A program made the translations under genes and the position numbers. The notes under the pieces were generated by a model. The model saw only the letters and a list, made by a program, of their open reading frames with translations. It was not told where the DNA came from and did not search any database. From Deltaproteobacteria bacterium (GTDB lineage Bacteria > Desulfobacterota > Binatia > UTPRO1), in the NCBI GenBank assembly GCA_016200545.1, contig JACQEO010000027.1:1-62638 (forward strand): DNA of 62,638 bases, read 5' to 3'. Below, in pieces: positions 8,732 through 17,842 of this stretch (within the stretch, counting starts at the first letter, position 1; every line of letters begins with the position of its first letter).

Positions 8732-8836
8732 CCACGACGGACGCTCTTCCGTCGGCTCGCCTCCCCGAGGTGAACGAGCGTGTCGCGTCGAGCGCGCGCT
8801 CGTGGTAGCAGACGCGGCCGACCGGACGCGCCGCGT

Positions 8837-10060
8837 ATGGCGCCGGTGTCACCAGCGACCATGCGCTCACGCGTCCTCCTCTTCGTCTTCCTGACCGTCT
8901 TCCTCGACATGATCGGGTTCGGGATCGTCATCCCGCTCTTGCCGTTCTACGTGCGGTCGATGGGTGGATCGGCGGAGATCGTCGGGCTGATCCTCGCCTC
9001 GTTCTCGTTGACGCAGATGACCGCGACCCCGATCCTCGGCCGACTCTCCGACCGTTACGGGCGGCGGCGGGTGATCTTGGTGAGCCTCGCCGGCAATGCG
9101 ACGTCGATGGTGATCTTCGCCGTCGCCGCCGAGCGCGGGCTCCTGGCGTGGCTCTTCGTCTCCCGCGTTCTCGCGGGGACGACGGCGGGGAACCTCGCTG
9201 CCTGCCAGGCGGCGGTCGCCGACGTCACCGACGATGCGACGCGCGCCGCCGGGATGGGACGTCTCGGCGCCGGGATCGGCCTCGGTCTGGTCATCGGCCC
9301 GGTGTTGGGCAGCGCCCTCAGCCACTTACACTCGACGGCGCCGCCGCTCGCCGCCGCCGCGCTCGCGCTCATGGACCTCGTCGGCGTCTACCTGTTCATG
9401 CCCGAGACCCGCACCGTCGCGCGCGCCGAGATGCCCGCCGCCGAACGCGACCTGCGCTCGCTGGCGCAGGCGATCGCCGATCCGCGCATCCTGAGCGTGA
9501 TGGTGATCTACTTCCTCACGTTTCTCTGCATGACGAGCATCCAGGTCGCGCTGCCGCTGCTCGTGAACGTGCGCCTCGGGTGGGGCGAGCACGAGGTCGG
9601 CCACGTCTTCGGGCTCTACGGGTTGATGGCGCTCATCGTGCAAGGCGGCTTGATCGGCCGGCTCACGCGCCGCTTCACCGCCGCGCGCGTCCTCGTCGCG
9701 GGAGCGCTCTGCGTCGGTCTCGGCTTGGCCGCGATCGGCGACGCGCGCGGTCCGGCGCTGCTTCTCGTCGGCGTCGCGTTGGCGGGGTTCGGCGTCGGGC
9801 TCACGAATCCAACCTTGGCGACGTTGGCCTCGCAGCATGCGGGCCGCGAGCGCCAGGGCGTGATTCTCGGCGTCGCGCAATCCGCGGGCGGGGCGGCGCG
9901 GACCGTCGGGCCGGTGTGGAGCGGCGTGCTCTACACGCGGCTCGGTCCGAGCGCGCCGTTCGTCGGCGGGGTGCTCGCTGCGTCGGTATCGGTCGCCGTC
10001 GCGCTGGCGCTGCAAGGGCGCGCGCCGGCGACCGCCGGGGAGGGGAGCGGCCACGTATGA
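8837..10060 (+). CDS. MFS transporter (TetA/drug:H+ antiporter-like)
   Basis: A 407-residue integral membrane protein with about 12 membrane segments. It carries MFS motif A ([13 protein letters not shown]) between TM2 and TM3 and the [15 protein letters not shown] opening typical of 12-TM drug/H+ antiporters of the TetA type. The substrate cannot be deduced. The start is placed at ATG 8837; ATG 8861, just before the first helix, is an alternative, and neither has a strong Shine-Dalgarno. The stop overlaps the next gene by 4 nt (ATGA), so it heads an operon with the hydrolase and the dehydrogenase. Confidence 0.85.
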   Translation: MAPVSPATMRSRVLLFVFLTVFLDMIGFGIVIPLLPFYVRSMGGSAEIVGLILASFSLTQMTATPILGRLSDRYGRRRVILVSLAGNATSMVIFAVAAERGLLAWLFVSRVLAGTTAGNLAACQAAVADVTDDATRAAGMGRLGAGIGLGLVIGPVLGSALSHLHSTAPPLAAAALALMDLVGVYLFMPETRTVARAEMPAAERDLRSLAQAIADPRILSVMVIYFLTFLCMTSIQVALPLLVNVRLGWGEHEVGHVFGLYGLMALIVQGGLIGRLTRRFTAARVLVAGALCVGLGLAAIGDARGPALLLVGVALAGFGVGLTNPTLATLASQHAGRERQGVILGVAQSAGGAARTVGPVWSGVLYTRLGPSAPFVGGVLAASVSVAVALALQGRAPATAGEGSGHV

Positions 10061-10683
10061 GGGCGAAGCGCATCCCGTGGGACGGCGGTGCGGTATCGGC
10101 GGCGTGGCACGAGGCGAAGGGCGACACGCTCCTCGCGCTCACCCACGGCGCCGGCGGTACGATGGAGACGCCGTCGTTACGTGCCTACGCCGCGGCGATG
10201 GCGGCGCGCGGCGTCGCTGTCGTGCGCTTCAACCTGCCGTACGTCGAGGCGGGTCGAAAGGCGCCTGGTCCGGCGGTGCGCGACGAGGCGTGCTGGCGCG
10301 CGGTCGCGACGTATCTGCGCCCGCGTGCCCGCCGTCTATATCTCGGCGGCCGCTCGTACGGCGGGCGGATCGCGTCGCACGCGGTCGCGGCGGGCGCCGC
10401 CTGCGACGGCCTGGTTTTCCTCGCCTACCCGTTGCACCCGCCCGGCAAGAAGACCGAGTTGCGCACGGCGCACCTCGCGGGCATCGCGATCCCGATGCTC
10501 TTTCTCCAGGGCACGCGCGACGCGTTCGCCGATCCGGATCTCCTCGCGCGCACCGTCGCCGCGCTGCCGGGTGCGACGCTCCATCACATCGAGGGCGCGG
10601 ACCACGCGCACGCGGTGCGGGGCCGGACGATCGACGACGTCATGACCGAGCTCGCCGACGTGACGCTGGCGTGGATGCATTGA
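10057..10683 (+). CDS. Alpha/beta hydrolase (Tex30/KANL3-like)
   Basis: A 208-residue single-domain alpha/beta hydrolase. It shows an oxyanion/HGxG-like turn ([13 protein letters not shown]), the nucleophile elbow [10 protein letters not shown] (Ser in G-x-S-x-G), an Asp in [11 protein letters not shown] and a C-terminal His in EGADHAHAV. Most like the small Tex30/dienelactone-hydrolase-like group; the substrate is unknown. The start ATG overlaps the MFS stop by 4 nt, so it is translationally coupled. It is followed 32 nt later by the dehydrogenase. Confidence 0.8.
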   Translation: MRAKRIPWDGGAVSAAWHEAKGDTLLALTHGAGGTMETPSLRAYAAAMAARGVAVVRFNLPYVEAGRKAPGPAVRDEACWRAVATYLRPRARRLYLGGRSYGGRIASHAVAAGAACDGLVFLAYPLHPPGKKTELRTAHLAGIAIPMLFLQGTRDAFADPDLLARTVAALPGATLHHIEGADHAHAVRGRTIDDVMTELADVTLAWMH

Positions 10684-10715
10684 CGGGCGCGGCGGCGGGC
10701 GCGACAAGGAGCGTC

Positions 10716-11627
10716 ATGGCCGAACGAGAGATCACACCGGAGACGAGCCGCGTCGGTTGGATCGGGACCGGGCTCATGGGCGCATCGATGTGCGAGCATC
10801 TGATCGCGGCCGGCTACGCGCTCACCGTGTTCACGCGTACGCGGACGCGCGCCGCGGCGCTCCTCGCGCACGGCGCCACCTGGGCCGACTCACCGCGGGC
10901 GGTCGCTGCGAGCGCCGAGGTCGTATTCACCATGGTCGGCACGCCGGCGGACGTCCGCGCGGTCGTGCTCGGCGACGACGGTGCACTCGCCGGCGCCGCG
11001 CGCGGCGCGGTGCTCGTCGACATGACGACGAGCGAGCCGGCGCTGGCGCGCGAGATCGACGCGGCCGCGCGGGTGCGCGGTGTCGCGGCGCTCGACGCGC
11101 CGGTCTCGGGAGGCGACGTCGGCGCGCGCGAGGCGCGCCTCTCGATCATGGTCGGCGGCGATCGCGAGGTCTTCGAGTACGTGCAACCGCTCTTCGCCCG
11201 TCTCGGACGGACGATCGTCCACCAAGGGCCCGCCGGCGCCGGCCAGCATGCGAAGATGGTGAACCAAATCCTGATCGCGACCGGCATGATCGGCGTATGC
11301 GAAGCGCTGCTCTACGCGTACAAGGCAGGTCTCGATCTCCCGACCGTGCTGACCTCGGTGTCGGGCGGCGCCGCCGGGTCGTGGTCGCTCACGAACTACG
11401 CACCGCGCATCCTCAGACGCGACTTTGCTCCCGGCTTCGCCGTCGCGCACTTCCTGAAAGATCTCGGCCTCGCTCTCGCGGAGGCGCGGCGCATGCGCCT
11501 CGCGCTTCCCGGTCTCGCCCTCGCCGAACAGCTCTATCGCGCGCTCGAGGCAGAGGACTACGGCGCGAGCGGCATTCAAGCGCTGGTGCTCGCGCTGGCG
11601 CGGCTCTCCGCTGTCGACTGGCCGTGA
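10716..11627 (+). CDS. NAD(P)-dependent beta-hydroxyacid dehydrogenase (HIBADH family)
   Basis: A 303-residue protein with an N-terminal Rossmann domain ([13 protein letters not shown]), the substrate-binding segment [14 protein letters not shown], and the catalytic Lys in [11 protein letters not shown]; the C-terminal half is the all-helical dimerisation domain. The family oxidises 3-hydroxyisobutyrate, tartronate semialdehyde or related beta-hydroxyacids. Start ATG 10716 is supported by AAGGAGCG just upstream. Third gene of the MFS operon; the local role may be degradation or export of a hydroxyacid, which is inference. Confidence 0.88.
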   Translation: MAEREITPETSRVGWIGTGLMGASMCEHLIAAGYALTVFTRTRTRAAALLAHGATWADSPRAVAASAEVVFTMVGTPADVRAVVLGDDGALAGAARGAVLVDMTTSEPALAREIDAAARVRGVAALDAPVSGGDVGAREARLSIMVGGDREVFEYVQPLFARLGRTIVHQGPAGAGQHAKMVNQILIATGMIGVCEALLYAYKAGLDLPTVLTSVSGGAAGSWSLTNYAPRILRRDFAPGFAVAHFLKDLGLALAEARRMRLALPGLALAEQLYRALEAEDYGASGIQALVLALARLSAVDWP

Positions 11628-11649
11628 AGGAGGCGCCGTGGGCGCGTCC

Positions 11650-11796
11650 TCAGCTGGGGCGCGAGGCTGGTGCCGCGCCGCCGCTGTCGGCTTTCGCCTG
11701 CAGGTCCTTCCGCAACGCGCGCATGCCGAGACGCCGCGCGAGCCTTTTGAGACGCAATTTGTTGTAGCGTGACTTGTCTCCGGTTTTGCGTCCCAT
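11650..11796 (-). CDS. Small basic conserved hypothetical protein
   Basis: A 48-residue, strongly basic protein starting MGRKTGDKSRYNKLRLKRLAR. A perfect AGGAGG Shine-Dalgarno sits a few bases before the ATG at 11796, good evidence that the frame is translated. The charge and Arg/Lys spacing suggest nucleic-acid or ribosome binding, but that is inference; I do not recognise a named family. It is convergent with the dehydrogenase gene. Confidence 0.6.
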   Translation of the reverse strand: MGRKTGDKSRYNKLRLKRLARRLGMRALRKDLQAKADSGGAAPASRPS

Positions 11797-11883
11797 GGTG
11801 TCCTCCTGGTGCGCGCGTCGGTGGGGATGCATATCCGGTTCGCGACGCCGCCGCCAGCGTCCGCACCCTCGACGTGGCGCGCG

Positions 11884-12759
11884 TCACGGGCGCGGGTGGG
11901 CCGCGAAGAAGCGCCAGATGCGATCGGTCGCGTCGGACGGCCACGTGTGCGCCTGCGGCCCTTCGCACGACACGAGCTCGCAGCCGGCGAAGCGCGTGCA
12001 GCCGTCGAGCTCGTGTCCGCTCTCGCACCCGTCGACTCTCGCCCACCAATCGCGTGCGGCGCGCATGAGCGACGGCGGGATGACGTCGTCGGCACGACCG
12101 AACGTCAGCAGGACCGGGACCGGACGCGCGGGAACGCAATCCGGGAGTGGCTTGGCGCCGGCTACGGGCGCGATCGCGGCGATGCGGTCCGCCATCCGAC
12201 AGCCGACGAGATTCGCGAAGAAGCCGCCGTTCGACATTCCGGTCGCGTACACGCGACGGCGATCGACACAGCGCTCGCCCTCGAGCGCGTCGAGGAGTGC
12301 GCGCACGAAGTCGAGATCGCGGGTCTCGTGTGCGTCGAGATCCCAGCCGCGTCCGGTCGAGTCGAGGAGGTGCACCCCCTCGTGCCCCTCCGGGTGCACG
12401 GCGATGACGTCGTTCCGCTCCGCGAGCGTCACCATGCCTGTCCCGAGTCGCTGGTTCGCGGCGCTGCCGCGAAAGCCGTGAAACACGAGCACGACAGGTC
12501 GCGGACGGTTGGGATCGTCAACGGGCGCGTCGACGAGGAAGGTGCGCTCTTCGTCGCCGACCATGATCTGCCGGCGTTCGCCGTGAAGCGGCGGGCGGCG
12601 CGCGCCCGCGCAGCCGGCGCTCGCCTCCGCGCGCGCCTCGAGCCGATGGTCGACCTCGCCGGACGTGTCGGGAGCGTTCGTGCAGGAGGTCACGAGGAGC
12701 GACGCGACGATGGGAAGGACCACGTGCGAGTGGAGGCGCAGCAGAGTTCTGCTGTTCAA
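11884..12759 (-). CDS. Lipoprotein esterase, PHB-depolymerase/LpqC-like
   Basis: About 291 residues. The N-terminus has a hydrophobic stretch and lipobox-like LVTSC, so it is probably a lipoprotein. The catalytic domain has HGFRGSAANQR (oxyanion region), the nucleophile elbow ATGMSNGGFF and a late His in GPQAHTWP, as in the feruloyl-esterase/PHB-depolymerase family. Several cysteines (for example around WARVDGCESG) probably form disulfides in the exported protein. The start is uncertain: TTG at 12759 follows an AGAGAGG stretch; the open frame continues to an ATG at 12837, but that would overlap the upstream gene by 62 nt. It follows the SGNH gene by 16 nt and is likely co-transcribed with it. 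Confidence 0.78.
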   Translation of the reverse strand: MNSRTLLRLHSHVVLPIVASLLVTSCTNAPDTSGEVDHRLEARAEASAGCAGARRPPLHGERRQIMVGDEERTFLVDAPVDDPNRPRPVVLVFHGFRGSAANQRLGTGMVTLAERNDVIAVHPEGHEGVHLLDSTGRGWDLDAHETRDLDFVRALLDALEGERCVDRRRVYATGMSNGGFFANLVGCRMADRIAAIAPVAGAKPLPDCVPARPVPVLLTFGRADDVIPPSLMRAARDWWARVDGCESGHELDGCTRFAGCELVSCEGPQAHTWPSDATDRIWRFFAAHPRP

Positions 12760-12775
12760 CGTGTGGACCGCCTCT

Positions 12776-13843
12776 CTACGGGGCGCTCGGCGCGCGCGTC
12801 GATCTTGCTCGCGGCGTCTGCGCCACCGCGCCCGCAAGCGCGGTGGCGACCAGGTGATGCCCCTGGTCGCTCAGATGCCCGTCGAACGCCAGGTACACGG
12901 GTTGGCCGCGGCTCTCCGACTCGCGAAACATGGGGTCCGTGACGATCAGCTGGTTCTCGTCGCCGTCGACGAGAGAGCGGAAGTCCGCGACCACGGCGTC
13001 GTAGGCGGCGTCGCCGCCCGAGAGGTAGAGCGGCGAGGGGATCGTGAGTAGAATCACGGGCACCCCGATGCGGTTAGAGGCGGCGATCAGTTGCGCGACG
13101 AGCTCGCGGACGAGCCTCACGCCCGGTGCGGCGGTCGCCACCGGCGTGTCGGCATGCGCCGCGCCGACCTCGGGACCTCTGCCGGCGCCACTCAACGCCT
13201 TGTAGATTAGGTAGAAGACGAGACTCCGATTGGCGACGGCGTCGCGGATCGCGAGCAGTGGGCCACGCCAGAACGCCGGGCTGCGAAACTCCTCCTTCAG
13301 CTCGAGCCCGGCGTTCGTCAGCCGAAACCCGCCGTGAGCGAGGCTGTCCTCGAGGTCGTTGTACGCGTACTGCAACACCACGACGTCGGGTGCGAAGGAC
13401 GCTCCCTGCTGAAGGAAGTAGAGCAGCTCGTGCGCGGTTCCGACGCCGTTGAAACCGGCGTTGACGACCCGCCAGCGACCGGTCGGCGCGCTGCGGTCGA
13501 GCTCGAGCGCGAGGAGTGTCGTGAAGATGCGATCCTCGGGAAGCTGGACGGCGGCGGTGTACGAATCGCCGAGCACGAGGACACGGATTTCGCCCTCCGG
13601 CTTCTGGCGCGCAAAAGAGGGGCCGCGAAGACCGTACTCGTTGATGCGGACGTCGGCCGTCGGCGGCTCCACCTTCGGCAGATTGTGGTAGGTGAACCGC
13701 GAGCCCGGATACCAGGTGTAGAAGCCCTCGGCGAAGACGCGCAGATGCGGGACGTCGACTTGCGATGGCACGACCTGCCGAATCGCGACCTCGAGGAGCA
13801 GGAGGAGAACCAGCCACTCGACGAGGAACGCGACCTTCTTCAT
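12776..13843 (-). CDS. SGNH/GDSL-type hydrolase, membrane-anchored
   Basis: A 355-residue protein with an N-terminal membrane anchor (residues about 5-20, LVEWLVLLLLLEVAI) and a GDSL-like domain: the nucleophile block VLVLGDSYTAA, an Asn block (NAGFNGVG), and the C-terminal Asp/His pair in AFDGHLSDQGHH. Such proteins act as periplasmic acyl esterases or O-acetyl transferases on polysaccharides (AlgX/AlgJ-like); the substrate is not known. The C-terminal tail is Arg/Ala-rich. Transcribed towards the esterase gene. Confidence 0.8.
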   Translation of the reverse strand: MKKVAFLVEWLVLLLLLEVAIRQVVPSQVDVPHLRVFAEGFYTWYPGSRFTYHNLPKVEPPTADVRINEYGLRGPSFARQKPEGEIRVLVLGDSYTAAVQLPEDRIFTTLLALELDRSAPTGRWRVVNAGFNGVGTAHELLYFLQQGASFAPDVVVLQYAYNDLEDSLAHGGFRLTNAGLELKEEFRSPAFWRGPLLAIRDAVANRSLVFYLIYKALSGAGRGPEVGAAHADTPVATAAPGVRLVRELVAQLIAASNRIGVPVILLTIPSPLYLSGGDAAYDAVVADFRSLVDGDENQLIVTDPMFRESESRGQPVYLAFDGHLSDQGHHLVATALAGAVAQTPRARSTRAPSAP

Positions 13844-13883
13844 GGCGAAAACGACGGCCGCGCGACGCGCACCGGGCCGACGT

Positions 13884-14852
13884 TCAGCTCTTCAGCTTGT
13901 GGACCGCCTCTTTCATCTCGGGAACGGCCTTGAAGAGATCGGCGACGAGGCCATAGTCGGCGACCTGGAAGATCGGCGCCTCCGCGTCCTTGTTGATCGC
14001 CACGATCACCTTCGAGTCTTTCATACCTGCGAGATGCTGGATGGCGCCCGAGAGGCCGACGGCGATGTAGAGCTCCGGCGCGACGACCTTGCCGGTTTGA
14101 CCGACCTGGAGGTCGTTCGGGACGAAGCCGGCGTCGACCGCGGCGCGGCTCGCGCCCATCGCGGCGCCGAGCTCGTCGACGAGCGGCTCGAGGACGGTCT
14201 TGAAGTTCTCGCCGTTCTTGAGGCCGCGGCCGCCGGAGACGACGATGCGCGCCTCGGTGAGGACCGGGCGATCGGACTTCATCTCTTCGAGCCCAACGAA
14301 CTGCATCGTGAGCGCGCCCTCGGCGAGCGTGACCGAGACCTTCTCGATCTTGCCGGCGCCGTCCTTCGTCGCGGCCTCGAAGGCGGTCGCGCGCACCGAG
14401 ATCACGCGCGTCGTGCCCGCGAGTTTGAGGGTCGCGAACACGTTGCCCGCGTACATCGCCCGCATCACCGTACCGTCGGCGTTGATCTCGGAGATGTCGG
14501 CGCCGAGCGGTGCGTTCAAGCGCGCCGCGAGACGTGGCGTCAGGTCTTTACCCATCGCCGTCGCGGTCGCGATCACAGTCTCGATACCCTTCGCCTTCAC
14601 GAGCTCCGCGAGTGCCGCCGTGTAGGCGTCGGCGAGGTAATGTTCGAGCTTCGGGTTCTCGACCTGGAAGACCGTCTGCATGCCGTACGCCGCGGCCTCG
14701 TTCGCGAGCGCGTCCGTGCCGGTGCCGAGGACGACGGCGTGACAGGCGCCACCGTACTTCGTCGCCGCGTCCTTACCGGCCGCGAACGCGACCAGCGTAG
14801 TCTTCGGGAACTTTCCGTGTTGATGCTCGGCAAATACGAGGACGTCGCCCAT
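13884..14852 (-). CDS. etfA: Electron transfer flavoprotein alpha subunit
   Basis: A 322-residue EtfA. The C-terminal FAD-binding domain is unmistakable: [36 protein letters not shown], and [20 protein letters not shown]. With EtfB it carries electrons from acyl-CoA dehydrogenases to ETF-quinone oxidoreductase. The start is ATG at 14852, 20 nt after the etfB stop; a longer open frame upstream overlaps etfB and is rejected. The window also encodes an acyl-CoA dehydrogenase (50.4 kb), a natural partner. Confidence 0.96.
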   Translation of the reverse strand: MGDVLVFAEHQHGKFPKTTLVAFAAGKDAATKYGGACHAVVLGTGTDALANEAAAYGMQTVFQVENPKLEHYLADAYTAALAELVKAKGIETVIATATAMGKDLTPRLAARLNAPLGADISEINADGTVMRAMYAGNVFATLKLAGTTRVISVRATAFEAATKDGAGKIEKVSVTLAEGALTMQFVGLEEMKSDRPVLTEARIVVSGGRGLKNGENFKTVLEPLVDELGAAMGASRAAVDAGFVPNDLQVGQTGKVVAPELYIAVGLSGAIQHLAGMKDSKVIVAINKDAEAPIFQVADYGLVADLFKAVPEMKEAVHKLKS

Positions 14853-14872
14853 GGAATCTCCGTTCCTGCCGC

Positions 14873-15649
14873 TCAGATGACTTTGGCTTCGGTGTGCAGC
14901 AGCTCGACGAGCTGGTCCACCGACTCGACCAGCTTCCCGGCTTGGCGTTTCGGCGGCGGCTCCATCTTCACGAGCTGCGTGCGCCCTGAGACGTCGAGAC
15001 CCGCTTTTTCTAGATCTCCGATCGGGATCTCCTTCAGCTCCTTCTTGCGCGCTTTCATGATGCCGGGCAGCGACGCGTAGCGCGGCTCGTTCAGGCGCAG
15101 GTCGGCGGTGACGATGCCCGGGAGGGGAAAGCGCAAGGTCTCGAGGCCGCCGTCGACCTCGCGGATGACCGTCGCCGATTTCTGGTCGCCGGAGAGCTCG
15201 ACCTTCGACGCGAAGGTCGCTTGCGGCCAACCGAGCAGCTCGGCGAGCATCTGACCTGCGGCGTTGCTGTCGTCGTCGATCGCCTGCTTGCCCATCACGA
15301 CGAGGTCGGGCTTCTCGGTCTCGACGAGTTTCGCGAGCGCACGCGCCACCACGAGTGGCTCCAGCGCCGCATCGGTGACCACGAGAATCGCGCCATCGGC
15401 GCCCATCGCGAGCCCCGTTCGCAGCTGTTCCTTGACGTCGTTCGGCGCAGCGTTGCCACCGATGCTCACCAGCACGACCTCGCTGCCAGCGACCTTCTCC
15501 TTGATGCGGAGGGCCTCTTCAATCGCGATTTCGTCGAAGGGGTTGATCACCCATTTGACGTTGTCGGTGACGATGCCGGACCCGTCCGGTTTCACCTTGA
15601 TGCTGGTCTCCGGGTCGGGCACACGTTTGACGGTCGCGAGGATCTTCAC
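14873..15649 (-). CDS. etfB: Electron transfer flavoprotein beta subunit
   Basis: A 258-residue EtfB beginning MKILATVKRVPDPE, with NPFDEIAIEEALRIKE, the AMP-binding VMGKQAIDDDSNAAGQMLAELLGW segment split by typical spacing, and a C-terminal arm that wraps around EtfA. It heads the etfBA operon. The gap upstream contains repeat R1 and the end of the IclR gene on the same strand, so etfBA may have its own promoter in 15650-15790 or be read through from iclR. Confidence 0.96.
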   Translation of the reverse strand: MKILATVKRVPDPETSIKVKPDGSGIVTDNVKWVINPFDEIAIEEALRIKEKVAGSEVVLVSIGGNAAPNDVKEQLRTGLAMGADGAILVVTDAALEPLVVARALAKLVETEKPDLVVMGKQAIDDDSNAAGQMLAELLGWPQATFASKVELSGDQKSATVIREVDGGLETLRFPLPGIVTADLRLNEPRYASLPGIMKARKKELKEIPIGDLEKAGLDVSGRTQLVKMEPPPKRQAGKLVESVDQLVELLHTEAKVI

Positions 15650-15796
15650 GTCGGGGGTCTCCTTCTGTGCGTGGGGAACGCGCCACCTAACACGCTGCGA
15701 AAAATTTGGTCAAGGTGCCGCCGCAAACGCCGTTACGCAATCACGAGCGGTAGCCGCCCGCGCTCTCGCGATTGCGCTCTCGCAGAGGATGAGGGA

Positions 15797-15853
15797 GCCA
15801 CCGGGATTCACTCCCGGTGGCGACGCCCATCGCGAGCGTAAGCGAGCGGGGGC
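15797..15853 (+). repeat. Interspersed hairpin repeat R1
   Basis: A 10-bp perfect hairpin, GCCACCGGGA-TTCAC-TCCCGGTGGC (15797-15821), followed by GACGCCCATCGCGAGCG, TA, AGCGAGCGGGGGC. The same unit recurs inverted at 25699-25754 with a different but again perfectly paired stem base. It lies between the end of the IclR gene and etfB. Confidence 0.7.
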
Positions 15854-15878
15854 AAAATCAAACACCCCGGGGCGAAAA

Positions 15879-16658
15879 TCAGTTGCCGCCGCCGAGCCGC
15901 GAGGACAGCTCGCCGCCCGCTTTGAGGATCAGCGGCGCCAGCTCCTTCTGAATCCGCTCGTTGGCGAGGCGATACGACGGGCCGCTCACGGCGAGCGTGC
16001 CGACGACGCGACCCGTGTAATCCTTGATGGGGACCGCGACCGAGCGCACGTCCTCGACGTACTCGCCGGCATCGACGGCGTAGCCTTTCTCGCTCACGGC
16101 CCGAAGCTGTTGCACGAGCGCCTGGCGCTCGGTGATGGTGCTCGACGTGTACTTCTTCAGGCTGTCAGGGAGGCGCGCCTTCTGCTCCTCTTCGGACTCG
16201 AAGGCGAGCTGCACCTTGCCGGACGCGGTGCAGTGGAGCGGCAGGGTCTCGCCGATCTGCGACACCAGGCGGATCGGCTGATCGGCGTCGACGCTGTCGA
16301 GCGGCACCATGCCGCCGCGCCGCGCGACGGCGACGTAGGCGCTCTCGCGACACTGTTTCACCAGCGCCTCCATGATCGGACGCGCCTGCCGCAGCAAGCC
16401 CATGCGGCCGATGTACGCCTGTCCGAGCTGCAGGCTGCGGACGCCGAGGCGATAGTTCTCCGTCGCCTTGTTCTGCTCGATGTAGCCCCGCGACTCGAGG
16501 GTCGCGAGCAGGCGGAAGATGTTGTTCTTGTGCAGCTTGAGCCGTTTGCTGAGGTCGGTGACGCCGAGCTCGTCGGCGTCGCCGTAGAATTGCTCGATGA
16601 CGTCGAGGGCATGCGACACCGAGCGGATGATGTAATTGCTCTTTTCGCGGCGGACCAT
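15879..16658 (-). CDS. IclR-family transcriptional regulator
   Basis: A 259-residue regulator: winged HTH in residues about 12-72 (VTDLSKRLKLHKNNIFRLL, then ESRGYIEQ) and an IclR effector-binding domain in 85-250 (CRESAYVAVARRGG, PLHCTASGKVQLAF, GYAVDAGEYVEDVRSVAVPI). IclR proteins usually sense small organic acids or aromatics and control adjacent catabolic genes; etfBA lies directly downstream on the same strand. The start MVRREKSNY at 16658 lies 12 nt from a palindrome that could be its own operator. Confidence 0.92.
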   Translation of the reverse strand: MVRREKSNYIIRSVSHALDVIEQFYGDADELGVTDLSKRLKLHKNNIFRLLATLESRGYIEQNKATENYRLGVRSLQLGQAYIGRMGLLRQARPIMEALVKQCRESAYVAVARRGGMVPLDSVDADQPIRLVSQIGETLPLHCTASGKVQLAFESEEEQKARLPDSLKKYTSSTITERQALVQQLRAVSEKGYAVDAGEYVEDVRSVAVPIKDYTGRVVGTLAVSGPSYRLANERIQKELAPLILKAGGELSSRLGGGN

Positions 16659-16670
16659 GGGCGACGTAGA

Positions 16671-16681
16671 AAAACTGTTTT
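16671..16681. promoter_or_regulatory. AAAAC-T-GTTTT palindrome, possible IclR operator
   Basis: A perfect 5-1-5 inverted repeat in an A/T-rich patch just upstream of the iclR start (16658). Its position would let a bound regulator block its own transcription. No second copy was seen, so the assignment is tentative. Confidence 0.4.
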
Positions 16682-16907
16682 ACAGGTAGAGGTTTCGCGC
16701 CGGGTTGTCAAACGGCGGCGGCTCAAGATCGCGCAAGAGCGCGCCGAATGCGGCGTAGCGCCCCAGCCGTCGCGACGTGAGCGACGCCGTTAGGCGCCCG
16801 TCCGGCGTCGGCGCGCGGCCTCGCTCGCAACCGAGATGCGACGATACGCAAACATGTTTTCGGAGCGTCGACGCGGGGTCGGTGGGTCGCGTCGCGGCGA
16901 TGCGCGA

Positions 16908-16926
16908 CGACGGCTTCGCGCCGTCG
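16908..16926 (-). terminator. Hairpin downstream of the PadR gene
   Basis: CGACGGC-TTCGC-GCCGTCG, 7-bp perfect stem, 8 nt beyond the PadR stop on the minus strand. It lacks a U-tract. The remaining bases 16682-16907 contain no recognisable gene. Confidence 0.4.
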
Positions 16927-16934
16927 ACCGTAGG

Positions 16935-17633
16935 TCAGCGGCGCGCGGCCGCTGGCGTGACGCCAGTGCTCTCCGTCGTCGTCGCAACGTTCGCCTGTGC
17001 GCCGCGCCGGCGCCGCGAGCGAACCGCGTCCGCCTCGTTCCGGCTCGCCGGCAGCGCGCGCAACGTCCCGCGTCGCGCGCTCGGCTCGCGCTCGGGAGCG
17101 GCGATCGGCGTCACGCCCGCACCGTCGAGCACGCGGCGCACGGTCGCGAGCCAACGAAGTTGGGCGTCGTACTGGAGACGCGTCGCTTCCGCGACGAGCC
17201 AGCGCGCACGGCCGGTCGGCGAGAGCGGCTCGCGTGCCACGAGCGCGCCGAGCGTCTCGACGGCGTCGCCATAGCGTCGCGTCTCGGCAACGAAGGAGCC
17301 GAGAAGCGCCGGTGTGCGCTCGGGCGGCGTGAAGACGAGCTTCACGTAGAGCGGGTCACGCACCGGTCGCAGGCGAGGCGCCGGTGTCGCGATCCAGCGT
17401 TCGAGTTGGCGACGGCCACGCGGTAGGAGCGTGTACCGACTGCGCTCGATGCTCCCGGTCTCTTTCTGTCGCGTGACGAGGCCGCCGCGGCGCAGGCGCT
17501 CGAGGGTCGAGTACACCTGTCCCGAGTTGAGCTGCCAGAAATCGCCGAGCGTGCGCTCGAAACGCACCTTGAGCTCGTAGCCCGTGAGGTCGCGCTGCGC
17601 GAGCAGCGCCAGCAATGCGTGCTTCACCGGCAT
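16935..17633 (-). CDS. PadR-family transcriptional regulator
   Basis: A 232-residue regulator. The N-terminal winged helix (MPVKHALLALLAQRDLTGYE, then FWQLNSGQVYSTLERLRRGGLV) is the classical PadR domain, followed by a C-terminal Vir-like helical dimerisation region to about residue 180 and a basic disordered tail. PadR proteins repress detoxification, efflux or phenolic-acid genes. The start at 17633 has GAGAGGA upstream; the longer frame to 17768 has no support. It is divergent from the formyltransferase-fold gene with a 209-nt gap that probably holds both promoters. Confidence 0.88.
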   Translation of the reverse strand: MPVKHALLALLAQRDLTGYELKVRFERTLGDFWQLNSGQVYSTLERLRRGGLVTRQKETGSIERSRYTLLPRGRRQLERWIATPAPRLRPVRDPLYVKLVFTPPERTPALLGSFVAETRRYGDAVETLGALVAREPLSPTGRARWLVAEATRLQYDAQLRWLATVRRVLDGAGVTPIAAPEREPSARRGTLRALPASRNEADAVRSRRRRGAQANVATTTESTGVTPAAARR

Positions 17634-17842
17634 CGTCGGGTCCTCTCTCGACGAACGTCGGGAGCAACGCCGGTGCCAGCGGCGAACCCGCGTCCGGCGG
17701 GACGCTGCCGCGCGGGACGTGACGGGCCGCGGTCGGATGCCGACGCGCGCTTCGTCGGAGAGGGACAACGCGCGTCGGTCGCGTCGAGGCGAACACGTGC
17801 AGCGGAACGCCGTGTCTGCTACGCAAGGCGCGCGGAGGATCG

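Noticed and set aside
8611..8808. Short peptides such as YGRIHT-W encoded in the E loops as conserved coding sequence
   Set aside because: The similarity extends equally in all frames and both strands, and the frames lack starts with ribosome-binding sites; the conservation is at the nucleotide level.
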